A DNA stretch of 9,745 nucleotides. Origin: Anaerococcus sp. Its GTDB lineage: Bacteria > Bacillota > Clostridia > Tissierellales > Peptoniphilaceae. The notes under the pieces were generated by a model. It ran no database searches. It saw nothing but the letters and a program-made list of their open reading frames with translations, and was not told the origin of the DNA. The position numbers were made by a program, and so were the translations under genes. The stretch spans positions 1 through 9,745 of the forward strand of contig JAPJPH010000024.1 of NCBI GenBank assembly GCA_030825745.1, in the 5' to 3' direction. The stretch's first letter is position 1, and each line of letters begins with the position of its first letter. Below are positions 1 to 5,534 of the stretch, in pieces.

Positions 1-306
1 GAGATGAATGTAGCCCATCCTTTTATAGAGGGAAATGGAAGGGCTACGAGGATATGGCTAGATTTGATTTTAAAAAAGAATTTGGCCAAGTGCATAGATT
101 GGCAGGAAGTAGATAAAGTTGATTATCTAGAATTTATGAAAATTAGCCCTGTTAGGAGCAAATACATCAAGATGCTTCTAAAAGAAGCTCTAACTGATAA
201 GATAAATGATAGAGAAGTATTTATGAAGGGGCTTGACCAATCTTATATATATGAAGGTCTGGATGATTATAAGGCGGAAGATATTGGTTCTCAGGTCGAT
301 AAATAA
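1..306 (+). CDS. Fic family protein, C-terminal part (probable AMP transferase)
   Basis: The reading frame is open from base 1, so this is the 3' part of a gene that begins upstream; the ATG at 4 is internal. The Fic core motif HPFIEGNGRATR starts four residues after that Met (H5 to R16), with the catalytic His, the anion-binding GNGR and the second Arg intact. Fic enzymes transfer AMP from ATP to hydroxyl side chains of target proteins. Near the C-terminus, SYIYEG (about residues 80-85, bases 241-258) fits the inhibitory helix pattern [S/T]xxxE[G/N], here placed after the Fic core as in class III single-domain Fic proteins. The enzyme is therefore probably self-inhibited and needs no separate antitoxin. 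Family and motif are read from the sequence; class III assignment and activity are inference. No partner gene follows. Confidence 0.9.
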   Translation, partial: EMNVAHPFIEGNGRATRIWLDLILKKNLAKCIDWQEVDKVDYLEFMKISPVRSKYIKMLLKEALTDKINDREVFMKGLDQSYIYEGLDDYKAEDIGSQVDK

Positions 307-381
307 TATTATACATGATTCAACCGTGTGCAATTCGATGCTGTTGGGCCTTAAGAAACAGTTAATCTATAAGTGATTTGT

Positions 382-413
382 TTTTAAGCTGGTCGATTTC
401 GACTAGTTTAAAA
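382..413. repeat. 14-bp inverted repeat (stem-loop) downstream of the Fic gene
   Basis: Bases 382-395 pair with 400-413 around a 4-base ATTT loop, with two G-U pairs (391/404 and 388/407). The stem has a GC-rich tip and an A/T base, so transcripts from either strand would fold. On the plus strand it is flanked by T and A runs but not followed by a clean T-tract, so it may be a weak terminator for the Fic gene or a remnant. The rest of 307-440 shows no coding sequence I can support. Confidence 0.5.
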
Positions 414-446
414 TTGGAGGTGTTTATTTCTCCCATTTCATAACCT

Positions 447-474
447 TTGCTTTAGCAAGGAATACTGGTATATT
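447..474 (+). promoter_or_regulatory. Promoter for the ABC-F leader and gene
   Basis: The -35 is TTGCTT (447-452) and the -10 is TATATT (469-474), with a 16-base spacer. TG at 466-467 plus one base precedes the -10, giving an extended -10. Predicted start of transcription is about 481. The leader would be about 205 nt long, unusually long for a simple promoter-gene arrangement and consistent with attenuation. Confidence 0.5.
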
Positions 475-507
475 CTAATAGAAATATAAAACACGGAGGT
501 AAGTTTA

Positions 508-570
508 ATTGATTTTATAAGCAATATGGAAATTTTGATACTGATTTTAAGCTCTCGGAGCTTGTTTTAG
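508..570 (+). CDS. Possible regulatory leader peptide upstream of ABC-F gene
   Basis: A strong Shine-Dalgarno GGAGG sits at 495-499, near the predicted 5' end of the mRNA and far from the ABC-F start, so something short is probably translated here. Two readings fit. One is TTG at 509-511 followed by ATT TTA TAA, a three-residue peptide at good spacing. The other is the frame running to TAG at 568-570, begun at ATT 508 or at ATG 526. From ATG it encodes 14 residues, MEILILILSSRSLF. The frame lies in the 5' arm and loop of the stem-loop 521-583, so a ribosome stalled in it would disrupt that stem. Short leader ORFs are common upstream of ABC-F and erm resistance genes. The exact start cannot be decided from sequence. 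Confidence 0.3.
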   Translation: MDFISNMEILILILSSRSLF

Positions 571-667
571 TATGCCATATTGTGAATAAGATTAGTCTGC
601 TTATCATTAGAGAAAGTCTATTCACTTTTTTGTGGATAGGCTTTTTTATTTTTCATAATGTGGCATA
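521..667 (+). promoter_or_regulatory. Attenuator leader RNA of the ABC-F gene
   Basis: Several competing pairings are visible. Stem A: 522-529 (CAATATGG) with 575-582, enclosing 538-542/569-573 and 549-554/558-563 around a TCG loop. Terminator: 613-625 with 632-644. Antiterminator candidate: 582-588 (GTGAATA) with 619-625 (TATTCAC), perfect over 7 bp and exclusive of the terminator. Long-range pairing: 571-584 with 654-667, continuous over 14 bp with two G-U pairs, which would bring the 5' stem's 3' arm next to the ABC-F ribosome-binding site and is exclusive of stem A. This is the layout of a ribosome-mediated transcription attenuator. The structures are seen in the sequence; the regulatory role and any antibiotic trigger are inference. 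Confidence 0.6.
613..653 (+). terminator. Intrinsic terminator in the ABC-F leader
   Basis: The stem core AGTCTATTCAC (615-625) pairs with GTGGATAGGCT (632-642) with two G-U pairs; A613-A614 extend it against T643-T644. The loop is six Ts (626-631), and the tail is T-rich from 642 to 653. It lies between the leader ORF and the ABC-F start codon, so it must be read through for expression. Confidence 0.75.
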
Positions 668-684
668 CGTCCTAAGGAGGATAT

Positions 685-2199
685 ATGTTACAGATAAAAG
701 ATTTAACAATTAGATTATCAGAAGATGACAGGGTTATATTAAAGGATTTTGATTTTACTTTAAATAAGGGGGACAAGGTTGGACTCATTGGTGAAGAAGG
801 TAATGGTAAGTCAATCCTTTTAAAAACTATTGTAGATAGAAAGACTATAGAAAAATATTGCCATATAAGTGGTGAAATTAATAAAAATAATGAAATAATT
901 GGATATCTGCCACAAAGTTTGGGTGAAAATGCTGCGAGTCTTACTACCACTGCCTATCTTTATAAGCAGGTAAGCTTTGAAATGATAGATTACAACAAAC
1001 TTTATAAGTATCTATCAGACTTTGCCTTGCCAGATGATATTTTATCAGATGACATAAAGATGGGAAGTCTGTCTGGTGGGGAGAAGATTAAGATTCTACT
1101 TATAGCAGAAATGCTAAAAGAACCTACGATTTTTCTATTTGATGAACCTAGCAATGACTTGGACTATGAATCAGTGCAATGGCTAGAAAACTTTATGGAA
1201 GATTTAGATATCCCTCTTATATTTGTTTCTCACGATACCAATCTGCTAAGAAATGTAGCAAATAGAATAATCCACTTGGAGCAAATCAGGCGTAGGTCTA
1301 TGGCCAAGCACACTATTTCAAACAATACTTATAGTGACTATGTGTCAAAAAGAGAAAATTTTATAGAGACAGAGACAAATAAAGCTAATAAAGATAGAGA
1401 AGAATTTGATAATAAATTAAGAAAATACAAAAAAGTTCATGATTCCGTTGAGCATAGATTAAGATCTACTAAAAATGATGTGGAAGGTAGGTTGCTTAAG
1501 GAAAAAATGCATGCGGTAAAATCTATAGGAAGGCGTCTAGAAAAAGAAGAAGCCAATCTTAGAGAAAAACCTGACTATGAAGAAGCTATTGATATATTTT
1601 TTGATGAAGATATTAAAGTAGCTAATGGTAAACAAGTCTTAGACTATAAGCTTGATGAGTTAAAAGCTGGCGATAAAATATTAGCTAAAAATATAGAGCT
1701 TAAAGTAGTTGGCCCTGAAAAAATATGTATAGTGGGCAGAAATGGTGCAGGCAAAACTACCTTACTAAAAAATATAAAAATTGAATGCCAAGCATTGAAC
1801 TTAAGAGTAGGATATATGCCTCAAAGTTATTTTGAATTTGATAAAGATGGTATAAATGCTATAGAATACCTAGCTGATTCTTTTATAAAAGAAAATCAAA
1901 CAAAAGCTTCCAATCTTTTAGGAAGTCTAAACTTTAAAAGAGAAGAAATGTTTAGAAACATAGCTTATTTATCAGGAGGACAAAAGGCGAAATTATTTTT
2001 TGCAAAGATGAATCTGGATAAGGCAGAAGTTTTAATCTTAGATGAGCCAACCAGAAACCTTTCACCCCTATCTAAACATGAGATAATAAGAGCTTTAAAA
2101 AACTATAAGGGAGCCATAATTGCAGTTTCCCATGATAGAGAATTCATAGACCAAGTTTTTGATAAGATTTATTATTTAGATTTTAATGGATTTAATTGA
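685..2199 (+). CDS. ABC-F family ATPase (ribosome-associated, possible antibiotic-resistance factor)
   Basis: A 504-aa soluble protein with two ABC ATPase domains and no membrane segments, the ABC-F layout. Domain 1: Walker A GEEGNGKS (36-43), signature LSGGE (129-133), Walker B ending FDEP with Glu154, H-switch SHD (182-184). Domain 2: Walker A GRNGAGKT (351-358), LSGGQ (429-433), LDEP with Glu454, SHD (482-484). The linker (about 200-300) is highly charged and probably coiled coil, matching the P-site tRNA interaction motif. ABC-F proteins act on the ribosome E site; many (Lsa, Msr, Vga, VmlR) displace ribosome-targeting drugs, others are housekeeping factors. I cannot place this one in a named resistance group. 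Start ATG 685 follows AAGGAGG (674-680) by only 4 nt. The attenuator leader favours an inducible protection role. Leucine codons are mostly TTA, unlike the CTA-rich thi genes, so acquisition by transfer is possible. Confidence 0.9.
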   Translation: MLQIKDLTIRLSEDDRVILKDFDFTLNKGDKVGLIGEEGNGKSILLKTIVDRKTIEKYCHISGEINKNNEIIGYLPQSLGENAASLTTTAYLYKQVSFEMIDYNKLYKYLSDFALPDDILSDDIKMGSLSGGEKIKILLIAEMLKEPTIFLFDEPSNDLDYESVQWLENFMEDLDIPLIFVSHDTNLLRNVANRIIHLEQIRRRSMAKHTISNNTYSDYVSKRENFIETETNKANKDREEFDNKLRKYKKVHDSVEHRLRSTKNDVEGRLLKEKMHAVKSIGRRLEKEEANLREKPDYEEAIDIFFDEDIKVANGKQVLDYKLDELKAGDKILAKNIELKVVGPEKICIVGRNGAGKTTLLKNIKIECQALNLRVGYMPQSYFEFDKDGINAIEYLADSFIKENQTKASNLLGSLNFKREEMFRNIAYLSGGQKAKLFFAKMNLDKAEVLILDEPTRNLSPLSKHEIIRALKNYKGAIIAVSHDREFIDQVFDKIYYLDFNGFN

Positions 2200-2275
2200 T
2201 AGTGTAGATAAGGCGATTAATGCTATTCCGTATGTATTTATTGCCGTAGTTGTGGAGTTTTTGGACATTTTATGA
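2186..2275 (+). CDS. Possible 29-aa small ORF coupled to the next gene
   Basis: This frame starts at ATG 2186, inside the last codons of the ABC-F gene, and ends with TGA 2273-2275, which overlaps the ATG of the 90-aa membrane protein (ATGA). The peptide is MDLIDSVDKAINAI followed by a hydrophobic stretch (PYVFIAVVVEFLDIL), so it could be membrane-associated. There is no clear ribosome-binding site of its own. It may simply relay ribosomes from the ABC-F stop to the next gene, which also lacks a good site, or be the remnant of a longer gene. No family recognised. Confidence 0.25.
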   Translation: MDLIDSVDKAINAIPYVFIAVVVEFLDIL

Positions 2276-2544
2276 GAAATATAATTAAACATTTCTCTAC
2301 AAAAAATAACAAAGAGTTAATAAGGGAGCTTGAAATTAATAAGAGTGACGAAAGAAATATATTGATATCAGAAAAATCAAAGGCAAAAGTCTATGATCTA
2401 ATGACCTATTTATTTGTAGCAATGATAATTATTTTTTCTTTGATGGGTGTCGATATGTTGCAAATAATAATGATCATTGCAATTTATCTTTTAATACAAA
2501 TATATGGAGTATTTTGGAGTTCTAAATTTGAAAAAGAAATGTAA
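2272..2544 (+). CDS. Small two-helix membrane protein of unknown function
   Basis: A 90-aa protein. A charged N-terminal half (1-42, including ELIRELEINKSDERN) is followed by two hydrophobic helices at about 43-60 and 62-81, separated by a single turn at Gly59/Asp61, and a short charged tail. Such hairpin proteins with a conserved 'DERN...K' stretch before the helices occur widely in Firmicutes as small hypothetical proteins, often near regulators; I cannot name the family with confidence. The start has no strong Shine-Dalgarno (only GTGGAG about 14 nt upstream), but its ATG overlaps the stop of the preceding small frame (ATGA), suggesting translational coupling. It lies 72 nt after the ABC-F gene on the same strand and may share its transcript. 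The IS remnant begins 20 nt after its stop. Confidence 0.7.
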   Translation: MRNIIKHFSTKNNKELIRELEINKSDERNILISEKSKAKVYDLMTYLFVAMIIIFSLMGVDMLQIIMIIAIYLLIQIYGVFWSSKFEKEM

Positions 2545-2564
2545 AATAAATTAGACTGTAGTTA

Positions 2565-2665
2565 TGAACTGATCCCTAAAAGTTAGACCTAAAAACTAAC
2601 TTAAGGAGGTCAGTTTTTTAATGGCAAAATATAGCACAGAATTTAATCGGATTTTATATGGGTAG
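2565..2665 (+). mobile_element. Remnant of an IS3-family insertion sequence (left end and start of orfA)
   Basis: From TGAACTGATCCC (2565) the sequence runs through AAAAGTTAGACC, a form typical of IS3/IS150-type left inverted repeats. An imperfect hairpin follows (2591-2600 with 2609-2618, loop holding AAGGAGG at 2603-2609), with a T-run, and then ATG at 2621 opens a frame reading MAKYSTEF. That is the standard beginning of IS3-family OrfA (helix-turn-helix transposase subunit). After about codon 9 similarity is lost and a stop occurs at 2663-2665. The catalytic orfB and the right end are absent. The hairpin hiding the ribosome-binding site is a known way such elements limit read-in expression; here it may act as a terminator for the upstream genes. 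Identification rests on the end and the first eight residues only. Confidence 0.6.
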
Positions 2666-2685
2666 ATATATAAAAAGGAGATAAT

Positions 2686-3527
2686 ATAGATAACAATAAA
2701 TTTAAATTAACTGGCGAGGAAATAAAGATAGCTGATATAGATAGCTATTTAATAAGTAATTAGAAAGATGAAGACATAAAAAAGAACTATTTGAAGACCT
2801 GGCTCCAAGATTAAAGGAACTTCACGAAAAGTTAAATGCAGAAAGTAAGTATGGGATATTGGTAGTCCTTCAAGCCCTAGATGCAGCAGGTAAGGATGAG
2901 ATAATTAAATATATTTTCTCAAATCTTATGCCTCAAGGTCTAAAAAATACTAACTATGGCAAACCAACTGAGGAGGAAGATGCCCACGATTATTTATGGA
3001 GGATGCATAAGGGATTGCCAGAACGTGGAGAGATTGCAATCTTAAATAGGTCCTATTATGAAGATATCATTTCTCCAAAAATATATAATTCCTTGGACCA
3101 CCTCCCCGAAGAGATAAGAAATGACCCAAACTTATGGGAGAAAAGATATAAACACATCAATAATTTTGAAGAGTATATGAAAGAAAATGGATTTCCAGTA
3201 ATGAAGTTTTACTTCCATGTATCAAAGGATGAGCAAAAAGATAGGATTTTAGAAAGACTAGAAAATAAGGAAGAGAACCATGAATTTTCATTCTCCGATG
3301 TTGAAGATAGAAAAAACTGGGATAAGTATCAAAAAGCCTTTGAAGAAATGCTAAATAATACGTCAACATCTGATGCCCCATGGTATGTGCTACCAGCAGA
3401 TAATCCATGGCTATCTAGAAAAATAGCAACTCTTGCCTTAATAGAGCTGCTAGAAAAAATAAATCCATCCTACCCAACTTTCGATGAAAAAGAAGAAGAG
3501 AAAGCTCAAAAAGTAATAGAAGATTAA
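2686..3527 (+). pseudogene. ppk2: Polyphosphate kinase 2 family gene, disrupted
   Basis: PPK2 enzymes transfer phosphate between polyphosphate and nucleotides in the cytosol. The long intact part (from 2859) carries the Walker A loop LDAAGKD (bases 2877-2897), the lid-side motif NRSYYED (63-69 of that part), the DVEDRKNWDKY block (147-157) and the family C-terminus APWYVLPADNPW (173-184). Upstream, in-family sequence continues but is broken. AAGGAG (2675-2680) is followed by ATA GAT AAC where ATG is expected (2686). The frame then has TAG at 2761-2763. The run of six As at 2778-2783 is one base short, after which the reading shifts to the frame of ELFEDLAPRLKELHEKL. A TTG at 2859 could start only a product lacking the N-terminal helices, beginning four residues before the Walker loop. 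Three independent lesions make sequencing error alone unlikely. The catalytic part is otherwise undamaged, so the decay looks recent. Confidence 0.85.
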
Positions 3528-3703
3528 AAAATCAATAAAATTTTATAATATTCCCATATGATGCTTTCGCAAAAGTCCTAATATAGAAAAAATAAAAGAG
3601 CTTAAAAGAGGTATAAAGATTTTAGGTGAAGTTAACGAATTCTATCTTTATATCCCAGAGTTATGATATTTAGATTATCTTATCCATAAACTTAAAAAAT
3701 CAC
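3528..3703 (+). other. Non-coding or degenerate stretch before the thi promoter
   Basis: No intact gene. A frame from 3562 to a TGA at 3664-3666 reads CFRKSPNIEKIKELKRG and continues to YLYIPEL, which has protein-like composition but no start codon or ribosome-binding site. It may be the tail of a lost gene. I could not assign it to a family, and it is not a continuation of ppk2. No clear terminator for ppk2 is visible. Confidence 0.35.
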
Positions 3704-3732
3704 TTGCAATATTTTTTGATTTGCTCTATACT
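3704..3732 (+). promoter_or_regulatory. Sigma-A type promoter of the thiSFGH operon
   Basis: TTGCAA (3704-3709), a 17-base spacer and TATACT (3727-3732). Transcription would begin about 3739, at the first stem of the TPP aptamer, so the riboswitch makes up the extreme 5' end of the mRNA. Confidence 0.7.
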
Positions 3733-3733
3733 A

Positions 3734-3818
3734 TAGCTAGGCTGGGGGTGCCATTAGGCTGAGAGAATTATCAACCCTTAAAACTTGATGCGGTTAGGAC
3801 CGTCGTAAGAAAGCTAAG
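3734..3818 (+). promoter_or_regulatory. TPP riboswitch aptamer (THI element)
   Basis: The conserved THI-box blocks appear in order: GGGGGTGCC (3744-3752), GGCTGAGA (3757-3764), ACCCTT (3774-3779), and TTGATGCGGTTAGGACCG (3785-3802), the pyrophosphate-side arm. The closing stem P1 is TAGCT (3734-3738) with AGCTA (3812-3816). The 3' junction reads GTAAGAAAG, slightly off the usual GTAGGGAAG. TPP binding stabilises P1 and allows the terminator that follows, switching the thiazole operon off. The CCCCC of that terminator (3833-3837) could instead pair with GGGGG at 3744-3748, a likely antiterminator. Confidence 0.93.
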
Positions 3819-3830
3819 ATTGAGTTTTAT

Positions 3831-3855
3831 ATCCCCCTAGATGGGGGATTTTTTT
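3831..3855 (+). terminator. Terminator of the TPP riboswitch expression platform
   Basis: ATCCCCC (3831-3837) pairs with GGGGGAT (3843-3849) around a 5-base loop, and is followed by Ts to 3855. It sits 13 nt after the TPP aptamer and upstream of the second regulatory hairpin. Confidence 0.9.
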
Positions 3856-3894
3856 ATAGCCTAAAATAAAATATTTTTTAAAGTAGAGTGTTCG

Positions 3895-3944
3895 GCACGA
3901 AGGGGCATACCACCACGGGTATGGTATTTCCTTCGTGCTTTTTT
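3895..3944 (+). promoter_or_regulatory. HMP-PP riboswitch (thiS motif), terminator-embedded aptamer, copy 1
   Basis: GCACGAAGG (3895-3903) pairs with CCTTCGTGC (3930-3938), followed by TTTTTT (3939-3944): a textbook terminator. Inside the hairpin, CATACC (3906-3911) can pair with GGTATG (3918-3923), and the segment from GAAGGGG to GGTATGG is repeated exactly in the leader at 7768-7793. A small conserved core inside a terminator directly upstream of thiS is the described architecture of the HMP-PP riboswitch, which antiterminates when the pyrimidine precursor HMP-PP binds. AAGGAGG for thiS starts 4 nt after the T-tract. Structure, repetition and context are seen here; class assignment is from memory of the family, without an alignment to the published consensus. 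Confidence 0.8.
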
Positions 3945-3961
3945 AGTAAGGAGGTGAGAAG

Positions 3962-4159
3962 ATGATCTTGTTAAATACTAGCAAGGTAGAGTTTGTAGAA
4001 GGTGAGAGCCTGCATGATTTTCTTATTAGAAATAACTTTGACCCTGAGCATGTAGCCTGCGAGGTGAATGAAAGCTTGGTTAGAAGGGTTGATTTTAAAT
4101 CTTTCATCATGGAAGATCAGTATGAGGTAGAGGTATTTAGCTTTGTAGGAGGTGGTTAG
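3962..4159 (+). CDS. thiS: Sulfur carrier protein ThiS
   Basis: A 65-aa ubiquitin-fold protein ending in the obligatory Gly-Gly (FSFVGGG), within the usual 64-70 aa length. ThiF adenylates the C-terminal glycine; the tail is then converted to a thiocarboxylate that donates sulfur to ThiG for thiazole ring formation. The pattern of an N-terminal strand (MILLNTSKVEF), a helix (LHDFLIRNN) and the strand ACEVNESLVRR matches the family. ATG 3962 lies 7 nt after AAGGAGG (3948-3954). It is the first gene of thiSFGH, under tandem TPP and HMP-PP control. The stop abuts the thiF ATG, and the codons of the Gly tail (GGA GGT GGT) form the thiF Shine-Dalgarno. Confidence 0.95.
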   Translation: MILLNTSKVEFVEGESLHDFLIRNNFDPEHVACEVNESLVRRVDFKSFIMEDQYEVEVFSFVGGG

Positions 4160-4774
4160 ATGGAAATTCGCGATGAGATTTTAAAAAGACAAGACCCCCT
4201 TGTCAATGAAAAACTAAAAAATGCCAAGGTCTCTATCCTAGGATGTGGGGGCCTTGGGTCAAACATAGCTATGACCCTGGCCAGAGCCGGAGTAGGTGAG
4301 CTATTCCTGTATGACTTTGATAGGATAGAGCCATCAAATTTAAATAGGCAAAATTATACAGTAGATGAGCTTGGTGGGTCTAAGGAAGAGCTTACTAGGG
4401 ATAAAATTACAAAGACACTTCCCTATGTAAAATGCCACAGTGAAAATATATACCTTACTATGGATAATATGGATCAGATATCTGATAGGAGTGATATTTT
4501 TATAGAAGCCTTTGACAATCAAAAATCAAAAACCATGCTTTTTGACTACTTTGTAGGAAAAGCTGGCAAACACCTTATAACAGGCTCTGGCCTTTCAGGT
4601 CTTGGATCCCTATCAGATATTAAGGAAAAACAAATTGAAAATGTAAGGCTCATAGGAGATTTTAAATCTAAGCCAGATCAAGGACTTTACCTAGCCTATG
4701 TGGGAGTTATAGCAAACCTTATGGCCCTAGCTGCCATAAAATTAATTGTAGAAGGAGAAAATTATGGAAAATAA
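4160..4774 (+). CDS. thiF: ThiS adenylyltransferase ThiF (short, fam2 type)
   Basis: A 204-aa member of the E1/MoeB/ThiF fold that activates the ThiS C-terminus with ATP. The nucleotide loop GCGGLG is at 28-33, the acidic [14 protein letters not shown] stretch at 51-64 supplies Asp, Asn, Arg and Gln of the ATP site, and EAFDNQKSK (116-124) holds the conserved Asp119. It is much shorter than E. coli ThiF (about 250 aa). It has only two cysteines (29 and 92), so it lacks both the CxxC zinc sites and the C-terminal active-site cysteine. This matches the shorter ThiF family (thiF_fam2) common in Clostridia. The start directly follows the thiS stop, with AGGAGGTGG inside thiS as ribosome-binding site. 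The end overlaps thiG by 11 bp, suggesting coupled translation. Confidence 0.93.
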   Translation: MEIRDEILKRQDPLVNEKLKNAKVSILGCGGLGSNIAMTLARAGVGELFLYDFDRIEPSNLNRQNYTVDELGGSKEELTRDKITKTLPYVKCHSENIYLTMDNMDQISDRSDIFIEAFDNQKSKTMLFDYFVGKAGKHLITGSGLSGLGSLSDIKEKQIENVRLIGDFKSKPDQGLYLAYVGVIANLMALAAIKLIVEGENYGK

Positions 4775-5534
4775 AGATTACTTAGAACTCGGTGGGAAAA
4801 AATTTACTTCTAGATTTATCTTAGGAAGCGGCAAATACAACCTTGATTTAATAGATGCAGCTATAAAATCAGCAGAAAGTCAAATGATCACAGTTGCCCT
4901 AAGAAGGGCTAACACCAAAGATGTAGCAAATATCCTAAATTACATACCTGAGGATATTACAACAATCCCTAATACATCTGGGGCTAGAAATGCCGAAGAA
5001 GCCATTAGAATATCTAGGCTAGCCCGTGAAATGGGGTGTGGAAACTTTGTGAAAATAGAGATCATGAGAGATACCAAATATCTCTTACCAGATAATGTGG
5101 AGACCCTAAAGGCTACCAAGGTATTGGCAGATGAGGGCTTTGTAGTCCTACCTTATATGTATCCAGATTTAAATTTTGCCAGAGACCTAGCTGATGCCGG
5201 GGCAGCATCAATAATGCCCCTAGCTAGCCCTATAGGCTCTAATAAGGGTCTAGCTACCAAAGACTTTATAAAAATAATAATAGATGAGATAGACCTACCT
5301 GTCATAGTTGATGCAGGAATTGGTGTGCCATCCCAGGCAGCAGAGGCTATGGAAATGGGAGCTTCAGCTATAATGGCCAATACTGGTATAGCTAGTGCCA
5401 GTGATATAACCCTCATGGCCAAGGCCTTTAAACATGGTATTATGGCGGGTCGTCTTGCCTACCTAGCTAAACCAGGTAGGGTCCTAAACCAAGGAGCAGA
5501 CCCATCATCACCACTTAGGGACTTTTTTGACTGA
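4764..5534 (+). CDS. thiG: Thiazole synthase ThiG
   Basis: A 256-aa TIM-barrel enzyme that joins 1-deoxyxylulose 5-phosphate, dehydroglycine and ThiS-thiocarboxylate sulfur to give the thiazole phosphate carboxylate. Visible signatures: FILGSGKY (18-25), [14 protein letters not shown] (67-80), the Schiff-base Lys97 in FVKIEI (95-100), [13 protein letters not shown] (151-163) with the phosphate-binding GS, and [15 protein letters not shown] (182-196). Length is normal for the family. GAAGGAG precedes the ATG, which lies inside the thiF 3' end. The final residues ([12 protein letters not shown]) resemble the usual 'A.ASSP' tail. It forms a complex with ThiH, encoded next. Confidence 0.96.
   Translation: MENKDYLELGGKKFTSRFILGSGKYNLDLIDAAIKSAESQMITVALRRANTKDVANILNYIPEDITTIPNTSGARNAEEAIRISRLAREMGCGNFVKIEIMRDTKYLLPDNVETLKATKVLADEGFVVLPYMYPDLNFARDLADAGAASIMPLASPIGSNKGLATKDFIKIIIDEIDLPVIVDAGIGVPSQAAEAMEMGASAIMANTGIASASDITLMAKAFKHGIMAGRLAYLAKPGRVLNQGADPSSPLRDFFD

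Noticed and set aside
1..306. Fic-Doc toxin-antitoxin pair
   Set aside because: No Phd/Doc-like partner gene follows, and the protein carries its own C-terminal inhibitory motif.
672..950. Minus-strand frame over the ABC-F start
   Set aside because: Antisense to the conserved Walker A region of the ABC-F gene, with no supporting signals.
2186..2544. Type I toxin or holin-like small membrane proteins
   Set aside because: Hydrophobic segments alone do not support it, and no antisense RNA or lysis-gene context is visible.
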